The notes beneath the pieces are model-generated. The model ran no database searches, was not told the DNA's origin, and saw nothing but the letters and a program-made list of their open reading frames with translations. Positions 1 through 9,062 of a DNA stretch of 45,179 bases are shown here, one piece after another. Source of the DNA: Promethearchaeota archaeon (GTDB taxonomy: Archaea; Asgardarchaeota; Lokiarchaeia; Sigynarchaeales; SOKP01); the NCBI GenBank assembly GCA_019894875.1, contig JAGXNR010000016.1, positions 1 through 45,179 on the forward strand, given 5' to 3'. A program made the position numbers and the translations under genes. The stretch's first letter is position 1. Every line of letters begins with the position of its first letter.

Positions 1-2
1 GA

Positions 3-92
3 ATAATCTATCAGCAAAATCCGAAAAGAGTTTGTATAAATGTTCGTGATATCATAACGAACTTAAAAAGCATGCTTAGATTTTGTCTTTAA
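3..92 (+). CDS. possible 3' end of a gene entering from the left
   Basis: One plus-strand frame is open from the window edge to a TAA at 90-92, giving 29 residues that end in MLRFCL. The stop is followed by an A/T-rich stretch. I do not recognise the peptide. An open frame this short can arise by chance in AT-rich DNA, so it is only a candidate for the tail of an upstream gene. Confidence 0.2.
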   Translation: MIYQQNPKRVCINVRDIITNLKSMLRFCL

Positions 93-141
93 AATAAAAA
101 AGGATGAAAATTTATAATTAAAACAAAAAAAGTTTCAAAAA

Positions 142-2073
142 TCAGAGTTTTTGACCTATAGCATATCCCGCGTGAATTGCTTCTAACATTCTTTTTGCTT
201 GTGTACAATCTCCTATCGTATGTATGTTTGGGATCTTCTCTTTTAACATATTAAGTAATTGATTCTGAGGTTCCATACCCGTAGCGATCACAACTGAATC
301 TGCTTTAACTATTTCAGAGTTCCCATCTCTTTCGATTTCCACTCCTTCATCTATGATTCTAATGACTTTTGAAGAAGTATATTGTTTGATACCCCATCTG
401 GCTATTCTCATTGTAACTGACCATCTTGTTGAGGGACCAATATCTCGAGCAATTTTTGGTAACATCTCAACAATTGAAACATCCTTTCCTCGCGATCTTA
501 AGAACTCAGAAGTTTCGCAACCAATTAATCCACCCCCAATAATTGTTACATTGTCACCGGTAGTTGAAATTCCTTTTAACACATCAAGGGCCATGACTAC
601 ATTATTGGCTTTAATACCGGGTATATCGGGTGTTATTTGTTTTGCACCTGTGGCTAAGATAACCTCATCAGCACTTTCCTTTAAAATAGAGTCTACCGTG
701 GCTTCTTTATTAAGCTGAATATTAACTTTTAATTTCTTCATTTGATTTGTTAAATAATCCGTTAAGCAATTAGTCTCCTCTTTATGAGGTGCTAGGGAAG
801 CTGTAATTAAATTTCCTCCAAGATGATCATTTTTCTCCCAAATAGTTACTTTATGACCTCTTAATGTTGCTACTCTTGCAGCTTCCATCCCAGCGGGACC
901 GCCACCAATTATGAGAAGCTTTTTCGACCTTTCTGCTTTCTCTAATGGATTTCCCTCTTGACCCAATCCCGCGTTTACAGAACATACTACGGGACCTCTA
1001 GTAGTCATGGCATCAAAGCAGCGACTACATGCTATACACATATTAATATCCTCAAAATCCCCTTTCATGGCTTTTTTAGGGAAATGGGGATCAGCTAAAA
1101 ATGGTCGACCAAAATGTACTAAGTCTGCTCTTCCGTCTCTTATAATATCACTTGCTAGTCGAGGATCGTTGATTCTTCCGCCAGTCATAACTGGAACATT
1201 TATTATCTTTTTCATTGCTTCTGCTAGATATACAAATGCACCTCTAGGGACTGACATAGGTAACATAGGTTTTGGTGATTCATGCCATCCTGCCCATGTA
1301 TGTATTATAGAAGCTCCGGCTTGCTCTGCTCGTTTTGCCATAATTTGAGCATCTTCAAGAACAGTACCCCCATCCATGTATTCATCTGCGCTAATTTTAT
1401 AAATTACAGGGAATTGGTTTCCAAGCTTTTTTCTGATATTTCTAATAATTTCAACAATAAAAGTCGCCCGTTCTGATGGAGTTTTACCCCCAAATCTATC
1501 AGTACGCTTATTAGTAAGAGGTGATCCAAATTGACTAATTAAATATCCAGTTGATCCCATCAATAAAACGCCTTTAAATCCTGCTTCAGCACTTCTTCTC
1601 GCAGAATCGGCAAATCTTTCGACTAAGCCTTCAACCTCATCTGTTGTTAGTTCTCTTGGCATTTCACCTCTCCCTTGAAAACCTTTAATTGGAGATGGCG
1701 CTACAGGTTGCATACCAGTAAGAGCTGAATGAGCATATCTACCTCCATGTGATAATTCAATCATCGGTACTGAACCTCCTTTTACTATTGCAGTAGCTAA
1801 CTTTTCCAAACCCGGAACGTATTTATCTTCATCAGTCGCAATCATACCTTTACCGGCTGTACTTCCTATGGGATAATCAATGATACCCATCTCTACACAA
1901 ATAAAACCCGCACCGCCTTTGGCTCTTTCAACATAGTAATCTATTAATTTATCAGTGACAAATCCATCATAGCCAAATCTGGTATTCATCGGTGCCATCA
2001 TTATCCTATTACTTATCTCCACATCCCCAATCGTAATCGGCTGGAATAAATATTTTACTTCTTCTACAACCAT
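142..2073 (-). CDS. NADH:flavin oxidoreductase / 2,4-dienoyl-CoA reductase-like (643 aa)
   Basis: This is an old-yellow-enzyme-type flavoprotein of the FadH/BaiCD class, expected to reduce an activated double bond such as a dienoyl-CoA or enoate with NAD(P)H in the cytoplasm. The N-terminal half is an FMN TIM barrel starting at about residue 8. A 4Fe-4S motif CIACSRC follows near residue 350, with a further Cys in VVCSVN. The C-terminal half has two dinucleotide folds, LLIIGGGPAG and VTIIGGGLIG, and ends with the IHTIGDC FAD signature. The length fits the family (about 640-670). The ATG lies behind an AAAAAGGTTA leader also seen before other genes here. It is divergent from the molybdoenzyme at 2233. 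The family is secure; the substrate, whether fatty acyl, bile-acid-like or another enoate, is unknown. Confidence 0.9.
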   Translation of the reverse strand: MVVEEVKYLFQPITIGDVEISNRIMMAPMNTRFGYDGFVTDKLIDYYVERAKGGAGFICVEMGIIDYPIGSTAGKGMIATDEDKYVPGLEKLATAIVKGGSVPMIELSHGGRYAHSALTGMQPVAPSPIKGFQGRGEMPRELTTDEVEGLVERFADSARRSAEAGFKGVLLMGSTGYLISQFGSPLTNKRTDRFGGKTPSERATFIVEIIRNIRKKLGNQFPVIYKISADEYMDGGTVLEDAQIMAKRAEQAGASIIHTWAGWHESPKPMLPMSVPRGAFVYLAEAMKKIINVPVMTGGRINDPRLASDIIRDGRADLVHFGRPFLADPHFPKKAMKGDFEDINMCIACSRCFDAMTTRGPVVCSVNAGLGQEGNPLEKAERSKKLLIIGGGPAGMEAARVATLRGHKVTIWEKNDHLGGNLITASLAPHKEETNCLTDYLTNQMKKLKVNIQLNKEATVDSILKESADEVILATGAKQITPDIPGIKANNVVMALDVLKGISTTGDNVTIIGGGLIGCETSEFLRSRGKDVSIVEMLPKIARDIGPSTRWSVTMRIARWGIKQYTSSKVIRIIDEGVEIERDGNSEIVKADSVVIATGMEPQNQLLNMLKEKIPNIHTIGDCTQAKRMLEAIHAGYAIGQKL

Positions 2074-2186
2074 GATTTTATTAACCTTTTTATTATATCG
2101 TTTTCATATTTCAACAATAATTTTATTATAGTTTTCTAATAATTTTTCTAATAATAATTATTACAATTTTTTCATTATCTTTATTC

Positions 2187-2199
2187 ATATTTAAAAATA
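2187..2199 (+). promoter_or_regulatory. TATA-like box before the first molybdoenzyme
   Basis: ATATTTAAAAATA lies about 40 bases before the ATG at 2233, in the divergent 159-base gap. It fits an archaeal TATA element giving a leader of roughly 15 bases. This is seen by eye only. Confidence 0.4.
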
Positions 2200-2232
2200 C
2201 GTATTGAAAAATTAAAGTAGTAATGATTTATC

Positions 2233-4494
2233 ATGGCAAAAAGCGAAGAAATTAAACTTATAAGAACTGCCTGTCCTGCTCATTGTGGAATAGATTGTTG
2301 TGGGATATTAGCTCATGTAAAAGGAGATCATGTTATCAAATTAGAACCGGCTGATTTTCCTGATGAAAAAGATCGAAGAATATGTTTGCGAGGTTTAGCT
2401 AGCTTAGATATTACATATCACCCAGATCGTATTAAATTTCCGATGAAGCGAGTAAGTAACCGAGGTGAAGCAAAGTTTGAAAGAATATCATGGGATGAGG
2501 CCTATAATATAATTGTTACAAAATTTAAAGAAATTTCTGAAAAGTATGGATGGAAATCGATTGGATGGGTTTTAGGTGGACCTGGTGCAGGTACCACTAA
2601 ATTTGGGGCTTATCTAAGGTTGGCAAGCCTTACACAAAGCACTCGAGTAAGTGCCTGGGGATATGGAGATGCAGGGCTACCTTGTGGAAGTAGAGTAATT
2701 CTAGGGCACCAATTTCCTTATATGCATTTACATGGGGAATTTTGGCAAAGAAAATATCCTGAACTGTTAATGGTATGGGCTACAAATCCCGCTGAGGCCA
2801 TGCCTTTACAAAATATGCGAAAACTCATGGATGCAAAAGAGACTGGAACTCAAGTTATAGTTGTTGACCCTCGTTTTACAGTTACAGCATCGAAAGCGGA
2901 TGAATATATTGGGTTATATCCGGGAACTGATAGTGCCTTAGCACTGGGTATTATGAATATAATATTCCAAAATGATTTACATGATAAAGAATTCATCTTA
3001 GAACATACCAATGGACCTTATTTAGTAAGAACTGATACTGGTAAAATGCTCCGAGGAAAAGATATCGATGCTAAAAAACCCGATTCGTATGTGATATGGC
3101 ATAATTCTTCTAATTCTCATCAACTTGTATCTCAATCTAATGTAAAAGATTCCAATCTTACTGGGACTTACATCACTGATGGAATCGAATGCAAACCAGT
3201 ACTTCAGTTGTTAATAGAATTAACTACTAAATACACTCCCGAAAAAACTGCAGAGATTACAGGTGTCGATCAAGACCTTATTATTAAGTTAGCTAAAAGA
3301 ATTGCGAATTCAAAAAAAGTTGTCTTTTTAACTCACATGGGTTTTACTCGAACTTATCATGGAGATATTTCGTTAAGGGGAGTAATTTCTGTAGCTGCTA
3401 TTACTGGTAACATAACCACGACAGTAAGCTCTGGATATATGCCTGCTGCTTTGAATTGGAATCCATTCCTTAAAGCGATCCCTGATAAACCAAGCTATCA
3501 TAGAATAGGAATTCTCAATCTCTACGATGCTGTCATTTCTGGAAACCCTTACCCAATAAAAGCTCTCTGGTTTGCTTTTATTAATTTCTTAAACCAATGC
3601 GCTAACTCCAATAAAATTATTGAACAATTTTACCCTACCTTAGAATTTATTGTGCAAACTGAGTTATTTATGACTCCCTCTGCTCGTTACGCTGACTTAT
3701 TACTTCCTGTCTGTAGTTTTTTAGAATTTTCAGATTTTATGGCTCAACCCTATCCGAATGTACAACTCCAACAAAAAGTAATTGAACCGCTATATGAATC
3801 TAAATCAGATGTAAATATTGTTGCTGAACTTGCTAAACGCCTTGGATTTGGAGATTACTTTAAGGGTGGAGAAGAGGGATTAATTGATCTTATCATGCCT
3901 CGTACCCTCCAAGGGATTTCACGTGAAACTTTAAAAACTCAAGCAGTGCAATTACCGCCACTACCAGAAGGAGCAAGTTTTCCTCTTAGCTTTGGCACGC
4001 CTTCGAGAAAAATTGAATTATACGCGGAACAATTATATGAGGATGGAGAAGCACTTCCCGTCTATTTGCCACCAATTGAAGCTCCAATTACTCCTGGTGA
4101 AAAAAAGTATCCTTTAAATCTTATTAATGGTCATAGTCGATTTCGTACACATTCGATGTTTGCAAATGTGCAATCCTTATTAGATTTAAATCCTGAACCA
4201 TTAGTGGATATTCACCCCATTGATGCAGGGAAACGAAATATAAAAAGTGATGACATTGTTACTGTTTATAACGACAGAGCTAAAACAACACTTAAAGCTA
4301 GAGTAACTGAAGGTGTCAAACCTGGAGTAGTTGACATCACAGAAGGTTGGTGGATTGAGCAGTTTAGAGAGGGAAGCTTAAACCATCTAACTCATGATAT
4401 TATTAATCCAGTGCAAAACAAGGTCTATGAGCCTAATATGCATATGAATGATGTTGCTGTTGAAATAAAAAAGAGTGAGGGTGTTAAAAAATGA
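2233..4494 (+). CDS. DMSO-reductase-family molybdopterin oxidoreductase, catalytic subunit (753 aa)
   Basis: This is a catalytic subunit binding Mo- or W-bis(pyranopterin). The N-terminal 4Fe-4S site is Cys14, Cys18, Cys22 and Cys51 (CPAHCGIDC then ICLRG). The RISWDEA motif at 84-90 and the C-terminal cofactor-binding domain (from about 620) are present. Where the metal ligand of this family sits, the sequence reads WGYGDAG, with Asp146 at the position that is Ser150 in the paralogue at 21433. Asp is the ligand in the NarG/ethylbenzene-dehydrogenase branch, so Asp146 is a candidate but not proven. There is no Tat signal, so the protein should be cytoplasmic. The stop overlaps the start of the ferredoxin subunit by 4 bases (ATGA), indicating translational coupling. 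The overall domain order recalls acetylene hydratase, transhydroxylase and polysulfide reductase relatives. The substrate is unknown. Confidence 0.92.
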   Translation: MAKSEEIKLIRTACPAHCGIDCCGILAHVKGDHVIKLEPADFPDEKDRRICLRGLASLDITYHPDRIKFPMKRVSNRGEAKFERISWDEAYNIIVTKFKEISEKYGWKSIGWVLGGPGAGTTKFGAYLRLASLTQSTRVSAWGYGDAGLPCGSRVILGHQFPYMHLHGEFWQRKYPELLMVWATNPAEAMPLQNMRKLMDAKETGTQVIVVDPRFTVTASKADEYIGLYPGTDSALALGIMNIIFQNDLHDKEFILEHTNGPYLVRTDTGKMLRGKDIDAKKPDSYVIWHNSSNSHQLVSQSNVKDSNLTGTYITDGIECKPVLQLLIELTTKYTPEKTAEITGVDQDLIIKLAKRIANSKKVVFLTHMGFTRTYHGDISLRGVISVAAITGNITTTVSSGYMPAALNWNPFLKAIPDKPSYHRIGILNLYDAVISGNPYPIKALWFAFINFLNQCANSNKIIEQFYPTLEFIVQTELFMTPSARYADLLLPVCSFLEFSDFMAQPYPNVQLQQKVIEPLYESKSDVNIVAELAKRLGFGDYFKGGEEGLIDLIMPRTLQGISRETLKTQAVQLPPLPEGASFPLSFGTPSRKIELYAEQLYEDGEALPVYLPPIEAPITPGEKKYPLNLINGHSRFRTHSMFANVQSLLDLNPEPLVDIHPIDAGKRNIKSDDIVTVYNDRAKTTLKARVTEGVKPGVVDITEGWWIEQFREGSLNHLTHDIINPVQNKVYEPNMHMNDVAVEIKKSEGVKK

Positions 4495-5075
4495 GCAATG
4501 GGAAAAAGTTTGGGATGGTCATTGATCAAGAAAGATGCATCGGTTGTGAAGCGTGCAGTATCGCATGTAAGATTGAAAACAATTCTACGGATTATTGGAT
4601 AAAAGTTGAAACTCAAGGTGGTGCTGTGAAGGATACTCCCGGAGGGAATTATCCAAATTTGACAATGGATTTTCTCCCTAAATTATGTAATCATTGTGAA
4701 AATCCACCTTGTGTTGATTCTTGCCCTGAAGATGCTCTCCAAAAAAGAGATGATGGGATTGTTATTTTAGACAAAGAATTATGTACCGGTTGCCAATCCT
4801 GTTTAACAGCATGCCCCTATGATATTATCGTATTCGATGATAGCAATAATCTCGTAGAAAAATGCAATTTTTGCGTACATAGGGTGGATCAGGGGCTTGA
4901 CCCTTTCTGTGTAATTTGTTGTGAAGGTCAAGCGATACACTTTGGAGATTTAAACGACCCTACTAGTGTTGTTTCAAAATTAAAGTCTGAAAAAAACTCT
5001 TTTCGACTTAAACCTGAAGAAGAAACAAGCCCAAAGGTTTATTATTTTCCCCCTCGACCTAAAAGAAGGTTATAA
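4491..5075 (+). CDS. four-cluster 4Fe-4S ferredoxin subunit of the molybdoenzyme (194 aa)
   Basis: This is an electron-transfer subunit of the DmsB/PsrB/HycB type. Sixteen cysteines form four clusters: CIGCEACSIAC near residue 16, CNHCENPPCVDSC near 62, CTGCQSCLTAC near 97, and CNFC with CVICC toward the end. It overlaps the catalytic gene by ATGA and so is surely its partner. It has no membrane segment and no anchor gene follows, so electrons probably pass to a soluble carrier instead of the quinone pool. The gene is followed by an oligo-T run. Confidence 0.92.
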   Translation: MSNGKKFGMVIDQERCIGCEACSIACKIENNSTDYWIKVETQGGAVKDTPGGNYPNLTMDFLPKLCNHCENPPCVDSCPEDALQKRDDGIVILDKELCTGCQSCLTACPYDIIVFDDSNNLVEKCNFCVHRVDQGLDPFCVICCEGQAIHFGDLNDPTSVVSKLKSEKNSFRLKPEEETSPKVYYFPPRPKRRL

Positions 5076-5082
5076 TTTCTAA

Positions 5083-5098
5083 TTTTTTTCTTTTTTTG
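5083..5098 (+). terminator. oligo-T terminator after the first molybdoenzyme operon
   Basis: Two T-runs of seven, split by one C, begin 8 bases after the stop at 5075. This fits the stem-less U-tract terminators of archaea. Confidence 0.5.
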
Positions 5099-5226
5099 TT
5101 ATTCGATTTTAAGATTTACTCAATAAAAATTTCATTAATTAAATTTCCCAAATAAGCAGTTTATTGAGCAAGTTTTTGAAGTTTAAGAAAAAAATTAAAA
5201 AAATTAATTAGTAAAAATTGGTATTT

Positions 5227-6531
5227 TTATACATCAGTATTTTCAATTATCATTGCTGTTCCTTGACCACCGCCACAACACATTGTAGCGAGACCGTATT
5301 TTGCCTTTTTCTCTTTAAGGATTCTTGCTAAACTCCCAACTATTCTAGGTCCTGTTGCTGCGATCGGATGACCAATTGCTATTCCACCACCATAAACGTT
5401 TACATCATCCATTCTATCATCCAATCCCATTTCATGAATCCAATTAAGACCAACGATAGCAAAAGCCTCATTGATTTCCCAATAATCAATATCATCAGTG
5501 GTTAAACCGGCATGTTTTAGTGCCATCCACGATGCTGGAACGGGACCTCGCCCCATAACTGTAGGATCTACTGCTCCGAAGCCATTTGAAACAATACGTG
5601 CTAAAGGTTCTAGATCATGTTTTTTCATAGCATCTTCTGACATCAACAATAAGGTTGCGGCCCCCGCGTTTGTTGGACAGGAATTCCCTGCAGTCACTAA
5701 ACCTTGCTCTGTTCCAAAGGCTTCAACATATTCTTCTTTAGTCATGAGTGGTCTATAGTATCCACCGGCGAAACCAGGAGTACTCAATGATCTCAAATCT
5801 TTTGTTCCTTCATAAGTAGCATTTTTTCGTACTGAAGTATCATGTTCGATTAATAATGGAGAATCTTCATCCCCTTCTGCGTGTGCCATTATAGGGACAA
5901 TTTCATCTTTGAAAAAACCATCTTCTTGACCTTTCCCAGCTAATTGATGACTACGAACTGAAAACCTATCATTATCCTCTTTAGTGAATATCCCCGCGTT
6001 CATTTCATGTAGTTTTTGGGCGGTTTGTAACATTGAGCCAGTGCAACGGAAATCAACAACATCATCAATAAAAAATTCATGTCCTTTTTTCATGGCAGGG
6101 GACAACTCTCTTGATGTTGGAGGTTTTGAGCGTGACAATGTGGCATTGTTTTTCCCTGAAGCTAGAGCGACATCAGAATAACCCAGTGCAATGTTATTAT
6201 ATGCTAAAGACGCGCAGGTCATTCCTGAGCCACATTGCCTATCGAGTGCAATAGTTGAAACCTTTACAGGGAATTTCGATAATGAGACAGGATATTTTCC
6301 CCCAAGAGTCACATATTCATAGTTAAAATGAGTTGCTCCGATATAAAATTCATCAATATCTTCGGGTTTTACTTTACCTTTTAATCTGTTATCAAACATC
6401 TCATTCAAAGTTAAGGCAGTTAATACATCTGGACGTATATTTCCAAACACATCCCTGGGTGGTTCTCTTGGTCGAGATCTTGAAAATGGAGTTCTTATAT
6501 AATCTGTAATATACACATCTCTAATTTTCAT
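5227..6531 (-). CDS. thiolase / acetyl-CoA acetyltransferase with complete active site (434 aa)
   Basis: This thiolase cleaves 3-ketoacyl-CoA, or condenses two acyl-CoAs in reverse. All catalytic elements are present: nucleophile Cys100 in LDRQCGSGM, NEAF in the WEINEAF stretch, His388 in AIGHPIAATG, and Cys418 in CCGGGQG. The length is slightly above the usual 390-400. It starts at an ATG behind a GAGGT site. It lies 40 bases downstream of the second thiolase on the same strand, so the two are probably co-transcribed. The chain-length preference cannot be read from the sequence. Confidence 0.93.
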   Translation of the reverse strand: MKIRDVYITDYIRTPFSRSRPREPPRDVFGNIRPDVLTALTLNEMFDNRLKGKVKPEDIDEFYIGATHFNYEYVTLGGKYPVSLSKFPVKVSTIALDRQCGSGMTCASLAYNNIALGYSDVALASGKNNATLSRSKPPTSRELSPAMKKGHEFFIDDVVDFRCTGSMLQTAQKLHEMNAGIFTKEDNDRFSVRSHQLAGKGQEDGFFKDEIVPIMAHAEGDEDSPLLIEHDTSVRKNATYEGTKDLRSLSTPGFAGGYYRPLMTKEEYVEAFGTEQGLVTAGNSCPTNAGAATLLLMSEDAMKKHDLEPLARIVSNGFGAVDPTVMGRGPVPASWMALKHAGLTTDDIDYWEINEAFAIVGLNWIHEMGLDDRMDDVNVYGGGIAIGHPIAATGPRIVGSLARILKEKKAKYGLATMCCGGGQGTAMIIENTDV

Positions 6532-6571
6532 TTTTTTTACCTCTTTTAATTTTTTTACCTCATAATATATT

Positions 6572-7906
6572 TTAGATATTTAAATTCTCAATTACTACAG
6601 CAGTTCCTTGACCGCCACCACATGATATCGCTGCAAGACCATATTTTGCTTTCTTCTCTTTAAGAATTCTGGCTATTGTTGATGTAATTCTAAGACCTGA
6701 CGCGGATGCAGGATTCCCTATTGCAATTGCTCCTCCATGAATATTCATTTTGTTTTCCCAATCGATCCCCAACTTTTTAGCAGCATTCAGTGCTACAACA
6801 CCAAAACTTTCATTGATTTCCCAAAAATCAATATCATCTACTTTTAAATTTGCATGCTCTAAAGCCATTTGAGCTGCGGGTACTACACCTCGTCCACGTA
6901 CAGTAGGATCAACTCCCGCAAAACCAATTGATATAACCTTCGACATGGGATTTAATTTATATTCCTCAACTGCATCTTTAGACGCTAACAAACAAAGTGA
7001 GGCCCCATCACTTAAAGGAGCACTATTTCCGATGGTTATAATACCTTCTTCTGTTCCAAATTTTGCAACATATGCATCTTTGGAGTAAACAGGGTTTTTA
7101 TAACCACCTGCCCATCCAGGAGTGCTAATAGACGACATTTTAGCAATATCTTCGAAAGAAATTGCTTTTTTTATGGATTGATCTTCTGCAATCTCCATTT
7201 CGTTCTCAGGATCCCCTGCTTTATGGCCTTTAATAGGCACTATTTCTTCTTTAAAAAAACCACTTTCCTGAGCTTTTGCTGCTAAATTGTGACTGCGCGC
7301 ACTAAATTTATCCATCTCATCCTTTGTAATATGATCGGCTTCTTGCTCTGCAAGTTTCTGAGCTGACTGGAATAATAAACGACTAGTATTCCAATCATAT
7401 AAATCATCGTTATACCATTCACTTTCGGGATTAAGCATAATTCTATCTGGAGGCCATCCAAATACTTTTACTTTTCCTCCGTAATCATGTAAAGGTACTC
7501 GAGTAAATTGATCAAAAGCTAAAGTTACCACTACATCGGAGTAACCCATTGAAATATTTCCGAATCCAACATGTAAAGTTGCCATACCGGAACTATCTTG
7601 TTTGTCAAATACAGTTGCAGGCACATGGAAGGGAAAATTTGCCATCCAAATATTAATCCTTCCCCCAAATGTCCCATGTTCATGCTGCAATAAAGCACTA
7701 CCAGTTAAAACCTCACTAACATTCTCACGTTTGAGTGTACTGCCCGTATTTGGTATTCGATTGTCAAACATATCTATTAAGACATGAGCTGCAAGTTCTG
7801 TCCCCCACTTCTTACTAAAAACATCCTTATCAGGTTCCAGAGGATTTGATTGAGAAAAAGCTGTCCTTACATGATCTACTATATATACTTCTCTTGCTTC
7901 TTTCAT
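6572..7906 (-). CDS. thiolase-fold protein with all three catalytic residues replaced (444 aa)
   Basis: The protein aligns along its full length with the thiolases at 5227 and 15169, sharing the DVF segment, the RGRG...VPAA region, WEINE and the KEKKAKYGLA tail. At the nucleophile it reads FDKQDSSGM, so Asp104 stands where Cys is required. At the His box it reads AIGNPASASG, so Asn398 replaces His. At the last Cys box it reads SCGGGQG, so Ser428 sits at the catalytic position, with a Cys one residue later. NEAF is NESF. The codons are GAT, AAT and TCA/TCT-type, and the frame is intact throughout, so this is not simple decay. Normal thiolysis is not expected. By analogy with PqsB and type II PKS chain-length factors, it may be a non-catalytic partner of the thiolase downstream; that is inference. 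Confidence 0.9.
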   Translation of the reverse strand: MKEAREVYIVDHVRTAFSQSNPLEPDKDVFSKKWGTELAAHVLIDMFDNRIPNTGSTLKRENVSEVLTGSALLQHEHGTFGGRINIWMANFPFHVPATVFDKQDSSGMATLHVGFGNISMGYSDVVVTLAFDQFTRVPLHDYGGKVKVFGWPPDRIMLNPESEWYNDDLYDWNTSRLLFQSAQKLAEQEADHITKDEMDKFSARSHNLAAKAQESGFFKEEIVPIKGHKAGDPENEMEIAEDQSIKKAISFEDIAKMSSISTPGWAGGYKNPVYSKDAYVAKFGTEEGIITIGNSAPLSDGASLCLLASKDAVEEYKLNPMSKVISIGFAGVDPTVRGRGVVPAAQMALEHANLKVDDIDFWEINESFGVVALNAAKKLGIDWENKMNIHGGAIAIGNPASASGLRITSTIARILKEKKAKYGLAAISCGGGQGTAVVIENLNI

Positions 7907-8011
7907 ATTTCATTTTCTCTTTTTAGTTTAAAATATAAAGATATAATGTTGAAATTTAATGGTTACATAAATATTTTCATATGAAAAAAAAATAAACATA
8001 GTTTTAATCGG

Positions 8012-8040
8012 AAAAAAATAGAAATTATTAGAAAAAAAAA
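8012..8040 (-). terminator. oligo-T terminator after the crotonase gene
   Basis: On the minus strand, T-runs of nine and seven follow the stop at 8050, just before the second thiolase gene. This is consistent with an archaeal U-tract end, and would separate the crotonase from the thiolase pair. Confidence 0.45.
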
Positions 8041-8049
8041 GATATTTCG

Positions 8050-8832
8050 TTATTTTCCCTTAAAAACTGGTTTACGTTTTTCAACAAAAGCAGTTGCTGC
8101 TTCTCTATGATCCTCAGAAGCATAACATTTGGCATTGAATTCCGTCTCAACTTTTAACATTTCAGCAAAAACTTTATCATAACTTCTGTTTACTGCCTCC
8201 TTAGAAAGTGCTAATGCGAGGGGTGCTTGTTCTGCTAGATGATTTGCAAATTCCATTGTTTTAGGTATTAATTCTTCATGGGGAAATACGGCATTAACTA
8301 ATCCTATCTTAAATGCTTCTTCAGCAAATATTCGTTTACCGCTAAAGATAAGCTCTTTTGCTTTATGAATGCCTATAAATTTAGGGAGCAAAAAACTTCC
8401 ATTCATATCAGGAATTAATCCCATGCGTATAAAGAATTCACCAAAACTGGCTTTTTCTGATGCAAAAATCATGTCACAGCTTAATGTTAAATTGGTTCCA
8501 AATCCTACTGCTACACCATTTACAGCAGCAATAATCGGTTTATATAATCTGAAAAAATCATAGGGGTGAATTATCATATTATTTCCTGCAGCCTCTTCCC
8601 TAAACTTTCCACTGGCAAACTCCTGAACATCTGCACCCGCACAAAATGCTTTTCCCATTCCTGTTATAACTATCACTCTTACACCTGAATCCTCCTTCGC
8701 TTCTTTCAATGAATTTTTCAAATCAGCATTCATCTGAACATTGATAGCGTTCATTCTCTTAGGACGATTAAGAGTTATAACCGCAACTTTATCCTTTTTT
8801 TCATACAAAATAGTTTCATATTCTGGACTCAT
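8050..8832 (-). CDS. enoyl-CoA hydratase/isomerase family protein, PaaG-like (260 aa)
   Basis: This crotonase-fold protein acts on acyl-CoA. The oxyanion-hole segments AFCAGADV and AVNGVAVGFG are present. In the hydratase Glu-144 region it reads FGEFFIRMGLIPDMNGS, so the usual first Glu is missing and an Asp follows IP, as in PaaG-type isomerases. The second Glu (AKELIFSG) is kept. An isomerase or atypical hydratase is more likely than a classic FadB-type hydratase. I place the start at the ATG at 8832, which has GGTGTC about ten bases upstream. An in-frame TTG at 8850 would add six residues but overlaps that site. Confidence 0.85.
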   Translation of the reverse strand: MSPEYETILYEKKDKVAVITLNRPKRMNAINVQMNADLKNSLKEAKEDSGVRVIVITGMGKAFCAGADVQEFASGKFREEAAGNNMIIHPYDFFRLYKPIIAAVNGVAVGFGTNLTLSCDMIFASEKASFGEFFIRMGLIPDMNGSFLLPKFIGIHKAKELIFSGKRIFAEEAFKIGLVNAVFPHEELIPKTMEFANHLAEQAPLALALSKEAVNRSYDKVFAEMLKVETEFNAKCYASEDHREAATAFVEKRKPVFKGK

Positions 8833-9062
8833 TCTCAATGACACCTTCAATTATAACCTAATAAAAATCTGAAATTTGTTGTTTTTATTTAGTATTAATT
8901 AAATTTGATCATCGCACTATTTAATTCTTTTACACTTTCCTTAAAAATAAAGAAATAGCACTATACTAACCAAGATAAAAAAAAACCTTTATAATCATAC
9001 CAATTTTAATAAAATATTGAATAAATTATGACTAAATAACAAATTTTATTTGATGATGAAAA

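Noticed and set aside
353..718. Plus-strand open frame of 121 codons
   Set aside because: It is the antisense shadow of the flavin oxidoreductase gene and has no family motifs.
7602..7787. Open frames opposite the thiolase and SDR genes
   Set aside because: They are antisense shadows without motifs or plausible starts, within well-supported genes.
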